NCBI RefSeq assembly: GCF_963576675.1
Contig: NC_088910.1
Span: 30,134,531 to 30,198,530 of the forward strand
Length of the DNA stretch: 64,000 bases
Direction of reading: 5' to 3'
DNA from: Euphorbia lathyris
Lineage: Eukaryota > Streptophyta > Magnoliopsida > Malpighiales > Euphorbiaceae
Part shown: piece after piece, positions 55,001 to 64,000 of the stretch
How the letters are laid out: every line of letters starts with the position of its first letter
Position numbering within the stretch: position 1 is the first letter of the stretch
Notes under the pieces: model-generated
Databases searched by the model: none
Seen by the model: only the letters and a program-made list of their open reading frames with translations
Told to the model about the DNA's origin: nothing
Program-made: the position numbers and the translations under genes

Positions 55001-55400
55001 CAACTTAGAGGCCTGGTCCTGCAATAAACAACAATTGTTGTAAAATTGAAGTGTGAAATTAGGATTATCCTGTAACAATCTTCCAGCAGAGAGTAAGTTG
55101 AATTCGAAGTCAGGTATATACAGGACTTCTTTCAACTGTAGCTTAGAGCTGAGTGTAACAACTCCAGTCTTTGTTACTTGCTGTGTTGAGCCATCTGGCA
55201 TGAAAACTTGCCTAGAGGCATTTGAACAAGTAATTTCACTAAACAGATTGAGATCTTTACACATGTGCGTTGAGGCACCTGAATCAATGATCCAATCTGA
55301 ATTGGCATGTGAAAAATAGGAAGATAGTTGTTTACCACATGCAGCAAAGGCTGTGAAATCAGATTTGTTATTGTTGCTGCTAGATGCTAAATCTTTGCCT
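52025..55400 (-). pseudogene. Pol of Copia F, several nonsense codons
   Basis: A single minus-strand frame runs from the protease (WIIDSGASTHMCKDL near 55290) through integrase ([69 protein letters not shown]) to RT and RNase H, which are open as 724 residues at 52025-54199. RT/RNase H motifs: YKARLVARGYKQQFGIDY, QVDINNAYLHGYVDEEIY, LKQAGRQWYNEF, IYVDDALITGSS, YCDADWGRC, SRSSAEAEYRAMA, DNQAAIYITANSVFHEQTKH, ADFLTKGL. Stops in this frame: 54926-54928 (TAG), about 54796-54798 (TAG), 54461-54463 (TAA), 54242-54244 (TAG). The RT/RNase H part alone is intact. Confidence 0.92.
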
Positions 55401-55411
55401 TTGAGTAACCA

Positions 55412-56588
55412 CTACACTTCTTGACTCACTAGGCGAAGAACATCTTTCTCCATTGATTTTGCAGTTGAAGAATGACTACGGTATTCAACTTCGTCATCAC
55501 TATTATCAACTTCAAGTGGAATGTCCCTACTATACAAAGCAGTAGAGTTGGAATTCTTGCTATTAGAGGAGTTTTTATTTCCTTTGAACCAGTTAGGAAA
55601 TCCATGGATTAAGAAACATTCATCCTTAGTATGTCTATTTCTTTTGCAGTGAGTGTAGAACTTCTCAGCTTTGTTATCTCTATCCTTTCCTTTATGAGTT
55701 TTTTTTTTGTGTGGATTCATTTCTAGGTGTAGAAGCCATAGGGATCGCATTAGCAAAATCAATTAGGTTTTCAGCATTGAAACCTTTCTGTTTTTCGATT
55801 CGTTGAACCATAGCATATGCATTATTTAATTCACAAATAGGATCAATGAGCAAGATCTGATTCACTACATTATCATAATCCGAATTTAATCCAGAAAGAA
55901 ACTTCATAACTCTATCAGTCCCATCTAAATCCTGGATAATTTGCTTAGATTCACCACAAGTGCAAGCAGTAGAAGGCTGTAAAGCTGTTATTTCATCCTA
56001 AATTCGTTTAAGCCTTAGAAAATAAGAGGATATAGAGAGACTTCCCTGAGTAATTCTGCTGAGTTCCTGTTTCAGATGAAACAATTGGAGGCCATTTTTC
56101 TCAGCAAATCGTTGTTCTGCTTTCTTCCAAAGTGCACGAGCAGAAGTTGCATATATGAAGCAAAGTGCTACATCTTTCTCCATTGAATTTATCAGCCATG
56201 AAAACACCAAACTATCAAGTGCGCACCATTTCTCATAATCTGGTGCTGATATCGATGGTTTCAGATCATCCTCTATGATGAACATTAACTTCCTCTTTGC
56301 TCTGAGTGCGTGAATCATAGAATGACTCCACGGTATGTAATTGCTATTTCCGGCTAAAAGTCCAGAAACTAGAACGATTCCTGGATTATCATTAGAGAAA
56401 TTATTTTTGAATCGTGAGTTCTCAATCTCCTCCTCTATTGGATCGAATGAATCGTTAGGTTTCTTGCCTTCATCGTTTGCACCAGATCTGCCTGATTTGT
56501 TCCCTTGTGATGTTGAATCATCACCGCTTTTGTTTCCGCCATTGGTTTGAGAGGCGAGAGCCACATGGAGATAGCTAGGTTTAGTCAT
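55412..56588 (-). pseudogene. Gag of Copia F, stops and one frameshift
   Basis: ATG 56588 (MTKPSYLHVALASQ). A Retrotran_gag_3/UBN2-type start (NDNPGIVLVSGLLAGNSNYIPWSHSM, shown in parts) and the AEKNGLQLFHLKQELS region are clear. TAG at 55998-56000 replaces the Trp usual in RLKRI-DEI. A frameshift lies in the A run near 55700 (plus strand T run). A further TAG is at 55412-55414. The zinc knuckle reads YTHCKRNRHTKDEC: its first Cys is Tyr, so zinc binding is probably lost. Confidence 0.88.
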
Positions 56589-56647
56589 GGTGAACGAGAA
56601 AGAAGAATAGAGAAAACGATTCTAGGTTAGCAGATGCTCTGATACCA

Positions 56648-56812
56648 TGTTAGAGATATAAGGAGATTTAAGAGAGTAAAATATCATAAACTGAATTGAT
56701 TTATTAATGGAGGAAAGATGGATATATATACAGTCAGAAAAACTAAAAGTGTTACACGTGTTAAGTAACAATAGGTGGGAAAACTTCAGCTTGGTAAATC
56801 TTCATTCCAAGA
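56648..56812 (-). repeat. 5' LTR of Copia F
   Basis: 165 bp; begins TCTTGGAATG on the element strand, abutting TSD TAACA. The TATATATA-like stretch near 56730 may be the promoter. Confidence 0.92.
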
Positions 56813-56817
56813 TAACA

Positions 56818-57185
56818 TTAATTTTACTTTTACGTTATTAATAATTTAAAAATTATTAGTTTGATCGTTATTTAATTATCACATTAAAATTTTCAAAAAC
56901 AATTGTCTAAATTATTTAGCTTGTTACTAATATAATGACATAAAAATTTTTAGTTAAGATACTAATAATTATGTCCAATATATATAAATTAATCACAAAA
57001 AAAAAAAGTTTGAAATTATCTAATATAATTACAAATAATTGTATAAAATTGTTCAATTTATCGATAAACTTGTTTGGACACTTCGAGTGACAATCAAATA
57101 ACTTTCAAACCACTCCTTCAATTTTTTTATTAAATATAAATAAAAATTGATTTTATTTAAAAATATTGTGGATAAATATATACTA
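56818..57185. other. AT-rich spacer
   Basis: Very AT-rich sequence with no gene or element that I recognise. Confidence 0.6.
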
Positions 57186-57327
57186 GGATAAAGTACCAAA
57201 ATATGCTTATGGTTTTTGAGGAATTATCAATTTAAGCTCGTACAAAATAGCACTAATATGAACTTAACGTTTAAAAAATGTATCAATTTAGGCATCGATG
57301 ACGGAACGTGACACGTCATTCATATTA

Positions 57328-58933
57328 GAGTAAAACCTCGATAAATGCATATCCTTAGGACCGGAAAAAAATATTCATTAAGCGAGATTATTTATTTATC
57401 GATAAATGAATAAATTATTCATTTATTGATAAATCAATATTTATTAGTTTATAGATAATTTTTCATTGTAAAATGCATACAGACGAATAAATTATCCAGC
57501 CAATAATGAACAATGATGATGGAAATGATCCAGAACCAGATGATAGTTGCGTTGTCGCAAATGTATCGTCAAAAGAGGTCTTTCAAGCAATGATCACCTT
57601 ATACAACTACTTGCTACAACATGAACAGGGCCGATCCTGAGATTTTAGAGTCCCGGAGGCGAATTACCAAATAGAGCCCTAATAAATAAGTGGAAATAAA
57701 AAAATAAGTAGAAAAATAAATTGTATAAAAGAACATTACTTAAAAATGACACTTTTCTTGTTACATTTAACAAAATATCTAATAAAACATCTTATGTTGC
57801 TTTAAGTACTCAATTTCTTATACAAAATGATGTCTATAAGCATTTCTAGAAGTAAATTTCTTAAATTTAATAAATTATGAAATAGTTCTAATAGATTTTT
57901 TGTTCTTTACGATACAAAGCATTATAACAGAAAAATGAGAAAACCAAATTTGAAAATCACATCATTTAACGAGGTTTAGCGCCTAAGTTCTTGAAATTGG
58001 AAGATTTTGATACATTTTTCCCAAACTTATTTTGAAGACCGAGTAAATCAGAATCTGATAGAGTTTCTCAAAGACAACAAAAAAAATGTTATTAGTAATT
58101 GGAAGTTTCACAGTGAGGTGATTAGAAAACATAATTGATTATATAGCTGATGAATTGAGAAGATGAACTGAGGATGTAAGATAATATTACTGTTTAATAT
58201 TCTTTGGGATTGGAGTGTGATTAAAAAATGGAGAGATAAATTATAAATTTTTGTTGGGATTGATAGGTGGGAAAGATAATTATAGAAATACTTTGAGATA
58301 AATTAGGGAATTGATGCTCAAAGTTTTTATTAGAAAATTTAGAAAGAATCCGAGATAAATTAGGGATTTTAGAAAGACTATTTAATAACTGATGCCAACG
58401 TTTTTTATTTGGAAAAACAAATTTGGAAAGAATCTAATGTTAATGTTTTTAATCAACTATATAGATTTTTTTATTTAATGAAGTATAATTTAATAGGTAC
58501 TAATACATTACTATAATTGGAGCCATTCTCATCATTGGACCCTGGGTAGGCGCCCCTCCTGTCCATGCTCAGAGACGGGCCTGAACATGAACAAAATATA
58601 CCAAAAGTTGTATTTATATTACAAAAAAGTTAAGGATGATGTTCATTTTGGTTTAGGTGGAAAGAAAAAACAATCAAGTATATATGTATTTTTTCAGAAG
58701 AAATGACTTCTAATTGATTGATTGAAAGCTTTTGGTATATATATATATATATAAAATTCAATAATTATTAATTTATATTTTCATTAGGCTTTTAATGATT
58801 TAAATATTTTTATTACTTAATACATTTAGCGAGGTTATTACTTTAGTCCATTGACCCAAGTCGGGATCGAAAGAATTTATTATATAAACAAGGTTATTAT
58901 TTTATCGAACATTCATTTATGGAGATTTAACTG
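57328..58933 (+). mobile_element. pogo/Lemi-type (Tc1/mariner) deletion derivative
   Basis: TA duplications at 57326-57327 and 58934-58935. The terminus GAGTAAAACCTCGATAAATG matches the complemented right end CAGTTAAATCTCCATAAATG, the Emigrant/Lemi terminal type. Between the ends, and around the nested hAT MITE, one plus-strand frame reads as the C-terminus of a CENP-B/jerky-like DDE transposase: NNDDGNDPEPDD, KEVFQAMITLYNYLLQHEQ before the insertion, and ILQKVKDDVHFGLGGKKKQ plus SSIYVFFQKK after it. The catalytic domain is absent. Confidence 0.72.
57626..58583. mobile_element. hAT-type MITE, 958 bp, 8-bp TSD
   Basis: Left terminus CAGGGCCGATCCTGAGATTT; right terminus complemented CAGGCCCGTCTCTGAGCATG. 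The 8-bp duplication AACATGAA is perfect at 57618-57625 and 58584-58591, which is diagnostic for hAT. No transposase frame inside. It interrupts the transposase remnant of the pogo/Lemi element. A relic of the same family is at 14441. Confidence 0.88.
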
Positions 58934-59278
58934 TACTTCGTTAAATATTAACAGAGTAATATAAATGACATGTCATGTTCCTTTATCGAAATCTAAATTT
59001 ATATAAATTTGCACTTCTTAAAAAAAAAAAAAAAAAATCACCGAAACAAATTTGTACATTATCACTTTTGTAGTATTACCGGGTGTAGAGGGTAACAAGT
59101 GAAAGTGACAACTCAAAAATAAGAAAAGAGCAAGTTTAGCGTCTCGAGCTTTCTCATTAAATATTTTACTATTTATAATTTCTATGTGGATTCTTTTATT
59201 TATTTCAAATACTACTATTTTCCTTTATTCTGCAACGTTCTGATTTTCCCTCTTGTTTCCACATGACATGCATTTCAA

Positions 59279-59859
59279 TGTTACCAAATACAAACCGCTT
59301 GCTGAGCTGTGGACCCCATACCCAACTCCCATTCGATTAATTTCTCATCTTTCTCGCTTCTCCACGGTGGCTTCATGGACCCCACTTGCCACGCCCTCTT
59401 TTTGGCTTCTACTGATTTCCTAATAATGTTTATTTCAATTTTTGATAACTTGTCGGATTTGATTGGATGATCCTCGTCGTAGTTACCTGCAAAATAAAAC
59501 TGGAGACAGGATCTTCGGAAAAACTCTCTGACGATCAAGTCAGTTTTATGTGGAATTCTAGTAGATCGATAATCGTATCGAGGAAAAAATATGAACTTAC
59601 CCCTCTTTTGGCTTTCTTATCTTTTTTATAAGCCTTTCTAGGTAACCGCCGAGGGCGGTTACTCTTTCTGTGCCACGTCCTCTACGTGGCCACAAACGTG
59701 GTCTCGTTTGTTTGAGTGGGTGGTTTAGTGCCTTGTTAGGATTTCGGGGCGGTTAGCCTCCTCCTTTATTAGGAGCCCATTTAATCTTGAACCGTGGGCT
59801 TAAGTTTAGGTTGGGCCCGTGTTTATGATTCCGCCCGGTTGGCTTCGCAGATCATCACA
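59279..59859 (-). repeat. 3' LTR of Gypsy M (ends inferred)
   Basis: On the element strand it begins TGTGATGATCTGCG directly after TAGGGGGGAGGCA (PPT). It contains CTTATAAAAAAG as a TATA box (near 59618-59632), the phrase CTGACTTGATCGTCAGAGAG typical of Tat/Ogre LTRs, and TTTTGCAGGTAACTACGACG. The end TTGGTAACA at 59279 is chosen because it gives TG...CA; only one LTR is visible, so this end is uncertain. The 85-codon frame inside is not a gene. Confidence 0.6.
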
Positions 59860-60098
59860 TGCCTCCCCCCTAGTTTGACAAGAGCCCTTTAGGGTCTTTT
59901 CATATGTTTTAGGCAACTCTTCATCTTTGTCTGGGTATTCAAAATTCGAAAGTGGTCTTTTCGTTTTCTGTCCTTTCCTCTCCGGCATCAACCCTTTTGT
60001 GTTCGCTTTTCTCTGCATTCTTTCTCACATGTAAGTTTCCCTTTCTGTAACTTGTAACTCGTTCAACTATTTTCTTTCTGTTCGTTCCTCTTACCGAT

Positions 60099-62416
60099 AT
60101 GTCGAACCCTGAGCTTGATTTCACCCCCTTCGACGAAAATTACAATCGCGAGGTCTCATGAGGTTGATGAGATGATTGATGAAGTTTCAACTAGCTCTCC
60201 CAGGTCTGATTCTCATCCCGTCGAGTTTCTCCATCTGGTGAATACGACTGATGAGGGCCTAGGTTTCGACCCTAGGAAGTTGATTCCACCACCTATCCCA
60301 ACTCTCCGCTTATTACCGAAGAAGGATAGGTCGGGAAGCTTAGTTTGCCGCGAGACGATTGACGACTTGCGGGAGCAGTATCCCTGGCTTTAAGGCCTGG
60401 AAACAAGCATTCCCGGGGAAAATAGAGGTCCCGGCGACTTCCCAAAGGGGTATTTTACCATTTTTATCGCCCAAATTATCTGCGGTTTCACGTATCCGCT
60501 GGCGGATAAGATTGCTTCTATCCTTGGTGGTTATGGAATCGCACCTGGACAACTGCACCCCAATGGATGGGCCGACTTGACCCTGGATAAATTTTTGGCA
60601 GATTGTCTAGAGGTCCCCTTCTCGCTCAAGATCTTCTCCAAGCTTCACCACTTCAAAAGTTCGGGGGAGTATTTTACCTTCATCCGACAGAGCGGTTACT
60701 ACGGCTTTGACGAGAAGTCGAACAAAATCCGCGAGTGGGATAAGTCTTATTTTTTCATCAAGTTTAATGAAGAGAATCCAAATTTTCTTCGCCGCTGGGG
60801 TCGACCTAATGTAAAGAGTTTGAACTTTGGTTATCCGAGCAAGGAAGAATCCGCCATTATAAAATTCTTGAAGAACACTCCCCCTTTCATATGGACGTAT
60901 GATCAGGCATTCCATATGTTAAGGAGCCGAGTGGCGATTGCCTATCGCGAGGGAGATCATGTTGTCTATATCCCTTATCGCGTTTTCGTACAAGGTATTG
61001 ATAGTTTATTTCCCTTTTGATGAATTCTTTTAACCCTTTGCAGGGGTGACCCTTTATCCCAACTCGTTGCAGATCGAGAGGCGAAAGCTTTGGCGAGGAG
61101 GAAGAGACGGCTGGCGGAAGCGACCTTTTCCGCAGGGGCGAATCCATCTGTGGGGGCGTCTCCTTCTGTCGAGGCGACTTGTACTGCCATTGTTTCCGTG
61201 CCACCGGACCCCGTTTTTGAGGACCTTACATTAAATCGGAAACGGAAGAACAATGCGGATGTAGAGTCTTCCCGCCCTAAGAAGAAAAACACTTCAGTGA
61301 TCTTGCCTATTGGAGGTACGCCTGTATCCTCCCCATCAAAGGAAAAGTACTGCACTCCCATCCACGAGGTATTATAGTTTTGCCTTCTTTATTTTCCCGT
61401 TTCTCGGTTTCTTTACTTTTCGCCTCATCATATTCTCCTGACCCTTTTCCTTACGCATTCGCAGCCGATCCCCGATATGAGCGGATGGCGGACTAGAACC
61501 TTTGGTAAGGCTGTGAGCTTTTCTTGTAAGGACATTGTTTCTTCTATAGGCAATGTCCTTGGACGACTCCCATCTGCCTCTCGCATCCGCGAAAAGGTGC
61601 CGCTTCCAACTGCCATGGAGGGAATTGAGAAGCGTGCCATAGAGGTATACTGTTTTTCACTCATGTTCTATCTTTCAAATATACGCCTCTTTTTGCTCTT
61701 TTATTCATGTATCGCCTAATGTGCAGATTATCAATTTCGCTGAGGGTGCCCTCTGTAGGGATGCTGAAAGGGCGAGAGAGCTGGAACACCTTGGTACCGA
61801 ATTGGCGACTCAGAAGTCGCTTCTCGATGACGCTCAAAACCAAGTGAAGACTCTCGAGGGTGCCTGTCAAAAGGACGTCGGCGAGAGGGAGGAGGCTCTT
61901 AAATTACTTCAGGCGAAATCCAATGAGCTTCAGAAAGTAATTGATGACCTGAATTCGTCCAAGGAAGCCTTGGAGATGCAAAAGAAGAAGACGGAGGAGA
62001 CCATATCTGAAGATAGCTCCCGTATCTACTGGTATGGGGAGCGAATCCATGCAGCTTATGAACATGGGAATCCAGAGCTAGTACTCAACCGCCCCAAAGT
62101 TTCCATCCCTGAAAAGGATTTAGCTGAAAAATGGGACAAGTTGGAGGCGGAGGATGCTGACATGGATGAGGTACTTCTCCTTGACTGGCAGAGTCCCAAT
62201 GACTCTCCAACCAGCCGCGAGATCCCAAATCAGAACGTAGAAGAAGGGGAAACACAAGATGTTTCTCACGTTGAACAAGAGGTACCTCGCTCTGATGCGG
62301 TTACTGATCTGATTGTTGGGGATTCGCTTGAAGCAGATCACCCCACTGGAGAAGATGAAGGAGCCGCTGAAGGCGAAGGGGGCAATAGAGGCGAAGGAGA
62401 AGGAACTGTAGTATAA
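60099..62416 (+). pseudogene. Antisense ORF of Gypsy M (gypsy-type transposase_28 domain), four exons
   Basis: Opposite in strand to the element's integrase. Predicted exons: 60099-60994, 61044-61368 (alternative acceptor at 61073), 61465-61644, 61727-62416, with GT-AG introns of 49, 96 and 82 bp. Exon 1 carries the plant 'putative gypsy-type transposon' domain: PLADKIASILGGYGIAPGQL, HPNGWADLTLDKFLADC, FKSSGEYFTFIRQSG. The region REAKALARRKRRLAEA is basic. Exon 4 is a long coiled coil (RARELEHLGTELATQKSLL to SSKEALEMQKKK) followed by an acidic, Gly/Glu-rich tail. Breaks: a one-base shift near 60158, TAA at 60391-60393, and probably an indel in the G run at the second acceptor. Function unknown. 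Confidence 0.7.
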
Positions 62417-63079
62417 TTTTATTTATATCTGAACTGTTGTATGTAACAAACTGCCAGTATATATATCAATCGAGCGACTTTGCTTTCTTCACCTGCCGCT
62501 TTTCATATATGTGCAATTGCTGTTTTATTCTTCGTTGCCTTAATGCCGGTTATTTTCGTATGCGACCCTTGCCTTTTGCCGACTTCATACTTGTAATTTT
62601 TCGTAGATAGTTTTGTTTTTATTAGGGTGGCCAGACCCTTTTTGCAATTTTTGAGTACTCGTTTATTCGCTTAATTTTATGCCTTATAATTTTTCTTTCA
62701 AATAATCATAAGATTAACCATAAGGTTTTGCGAATGATGCGTAATCATGCATCCGCCTTTCTTTTGTAGGCAACACATTTATGTGTTTAAGATTAACCAT
62801 AGGGTTTTGCGAATGATGCATAATGCATCCGCCTTTCTGTTGTAGACAACACATTTATGTGTTTAAGTTTATCAGTTTCAAAAGGACCTGCATTCAATTG
62901 TAACATATTGAATAATTGTAACCGTTGTAATGTCTTTATTTTGCTATTGAAGAAAAAAGATTTTTCATTACATGGATACATAAACTGTGTGGGATCCAAG
63001 CCTCATTAAAACCTTTTATCAGAAAACCCAGTGGGAAAAAACTCATAAAAGGAAAAAGAGTACTCGTCATTTCCCTGAA
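62417..63079. other. Spacer between antisense ORF and integrase, with a 79-bp tandem repeat
   Basis: No coding frame. Two tandem copies start at 62710 and 62789 (AAGATTAACCATA.GGTTTTG, then GCATCCGCCTTTCT and ACACATTTATGTGTTT). The second lacks a few bases. Both antisense and pol transcripts would terminate or overlap here. Confidence 0.7.
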
Positions 63080-64000
63080 CTACTTGGCCTGTTTATATAG
63101 GCGTAGATTCTCTAGATTCCAGGTGCGCGGGAGCTTTTTGCCGCTCATTTCTTCTATTTCAAAAGTTGATGGTCCCAACTTCTTGGATACCCTGTAAGGT
63201 CCGATCCAGTTGACGCCTAATTTGCCTTTGCCTTCTCTGGACTGTATTTTATCTGCTTTTTTCAAGACCAAATCGCTCTCATTGATTATCACCTTTCGCA
63301 CCCTTCTGTCATGATACTTCTTGATTCTATTGCGATATACTGCCATTCGCATGTAAGCTTTTTCTCTTCGTTCTTCAACAGAATCCAATGCATCTCTAAT
63401 GTTGATAGGATTTTGGGTGTCGCAGTAATAAATTACCCGATCCGTAGGCGAATTGATTTCAACAGGTAGGACTGCTTCGGCTCCATAAACCAGCGAGAAA
63501 GGTGTTTCGCCTGTTGCTGCCTTTACAGAAGTTCTGTATGCCCATAACATATAAGGTATCTCATCCGCCCAACCTGTTTTCTTATCCCCTAGTCGCTTCT
63601 TGATTCCCTGAATCATGGCCCTGTTGGTAACCTCTGTCATACCATTCGATTGGGGATGATTTACGGAGGAAAAATGATTCTTGATCCCCATGCTTTCGCA
63701 ATATGCTTTGAATTTGACACAGTTGAACTGGGTACCATTGTCGGTTATAAGCGTTTGTGGGATTCCAAACCGCATGATAATGTTCTCTCGTAAGAACTCG
63801 ATCATTCGCTCAGGTGTTTGAGTGGTTACTGCCTCTGCTTCTACCCATTTGCTGAAGTGGTCCACTGCGACTACCAAGTACTTCCTCTTCCTTGTTGCTT
63901 CTGGGAATGGCCCCACTATATCAATCCCCCATGTTGCGAATGGCCACGCCGTCATTATAGTTACTTGTTCGGCTCCTGGGACATGCTTTTCATTAGCATG
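63080..64000 (-). CDS. Gypsy (Tat-type) integrase, partial
   Basis: The frame enters from the window edge (HVPGAEQVTIMTAWPF) and is open to the stop at 63080. Catalytic core: WGIDIVGPFPEA (Asp), LITDNGTQFNC (Asp), NHPQSNGMTEVTNRAM (Glu). C-terminal: LWAYRTSVKAATGETPFSLVYGAEAVLPVE (in parts) and the GPY-type end NWIGPYRV...GKKLPRTWNLENLRLYK, characteristic of Tat elements, with no chromodomain. Integrase inserts the element cDNA into host DNA. No frame break is visible, so the polyprotein may be intact on this side. Confidence 0.92.
   Translation of the reverse strand, partial: HANEKHVPGAEQVTIMTAWPFATWGIDIVGPFPEATRKRKYLVVAVDHFSKWVEAEAVTTQTPERMIEFLRENIIMRFGIPQTLITDNGTQFNCVKFKAYCESMGIKNHFSSVNHPQSNGMTEVTNRAMIQGIKKRLGDKKTGWADEIPYMLWAYRTSVKAATGETPFSLVYGAEAVLPVEINSPTDRVIYYCDTQNPINIRDALDSVEERREKAYMRMAVYRNRIKKYHDRRVRKVIINESDLVLKKADKIQSREGKGKLGVNWIGPYRVSKKLGPSTFEIEEMSGKKLPRTWNLENLRLYKQAK

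Larger units (their letters stand above)
51846..56812 (-). mobile_element. Copia element F with very short LTRs
   Basis: 4.97 kb, LTRs 51846-52010 and 56648-56812 (165 bp each, three differences), TSD TAACA (51841-51845, 56813-56817). On the element strand the LTR begins TCTTGG and ends TAACA, so the first dinucleotide is TC instead of TG. The 5' LTR is followed by TGGTATCAGAGC (tRNA-iMet; plus about 56636-56647). The polypurine tract is a run of 13 G (plus C 52011-52023). Gag and pol are recognisable but carry many stops. Small Copia of the Ale/Retrofit size class. Confidence 0.93.
57186..59080. mobile_element. Inverted-repeat DNA element hosting two nested transposons
   Basis: Left arm (57186-57325) and right arm (58936-59080, complemented) run in parallel. 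Termini are GGATAAAGTACCAAAA versus GGTAATACTACAAAAG; inner ends are GGAACGTGACACGTCATT versus GGAACATGACATGTCATT. The arms total about 145 bp each with almost nothing between them once the inner element is removed, as in foldback or Mutator-type MITEs. I could not see a clear target duplication, so the outer ends are approximate. Confidence 0.5.
59279..64000 (-). mobile_element. Tat-lineage Gypsy element M, 3' part (runs off the window)
   Basis: Minus strand: integrase (64000-63080), spacer with tandem repeat, an ORF on the opposite strand (60099-62416), polypurine tract (plus 59860-59872), and 3' LTR (59279-59859). An additional antisense ORF downstream of pol is known in Tat/Retand-type Gypsy elements. 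The 5' half lies outside the window, so TSD and LTR age cannot be checked. Confidence 0.8.

Noticed and set aside
59281..59538. 85-codon minus-strand frame upstream of the Gypsy region, with a CAG|GTAACT motif
   Set aside because: It lies in what looks like the LTR of Gypsy M (TATA box and typical Tat LTR phrase just upstream), has no homology I recognise, and is best explained as LTR sequence.

Overview
This is plant nuclear DNA, very probably from a eudicot. It is AT-rich, has one gene with ordinary GT-AG introns, and is otherwise filled with plant-specific transposable elements: Copia of Sirevirus and other types, a Tat-type Gypsy, an L1-type LINE, and hAT, pogo/Lemi, Mutator and Harbinger MITEs. 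I cannot name the species. The only host gene I can support is a nine-exon SKU5/SKS-type, GPI-anchored, multicopper-oxidase-like gene at 27101-31049 (minus strand).

Layout. 1-488: LINE RNase H fragment. 547-14440: three-level Copia nest. Relic 'L' (minus) is split by Copia 'A' (1216-14221, TSD TAAAC), and A is split by the Sirevirus-type Copia 'B' (2426-12582, TSD CAATT). 14441-18420: hAT-like relic, Copia relic 'J' (plus) carrying a MITE, and a Copia gag fragment 'K' (minus). 18429-25128: a MITE containing a smaller Mutator-like MITE, followed by a nearly full-length LINE (19336-25115, 13-bp TSD). 25129-31540: the SKU5-like gene with its flanks. 31541-31853: another MITE copy.

31962-51240: an old non-coding LTR element 'D' hosts two young insertions. 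One is Sirevirus-type Copia 'C' (32779-43112, TSD ATGAT, gag and pol open). The other is a large non-autonomous LTR element 'E' (43802-50731, TSD GAGTC, tRNA-Asp primer site). 51846-56812: Copia 'F' (minus) with 165-bp LTRs and TSD TAACA. 57186-59080: three nested DNA transposons, a hAT MITE in a pogo/Lemi element in an inverted-repeat element. 59279-64000: 3' part of a Tat-lineage Gypsy element 'M' (minus) with a multi-exon antisense ORF between integrase and 3' LTR.

How it fits together. Target duplications and LTR comparison give an insertion order: L before A before B, and D before C and E. LTR divergence counted by eye is about 2% for B and 1% for C and E. B and C are two copies of one family. 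C keeps long gag and pol frames, while B has nonsense codons in gag and pol and a deleted env-like frame. The most interesting material is the Sirevirus biology (env-like frame, palindrome next to the TATA box, repeated polypurine motifs, a strong splice-donor match at the start of pol) and the intron-bearing antisense ORF of the Tat element. All coordinates and counts come from reading the sequence; no database search was run.
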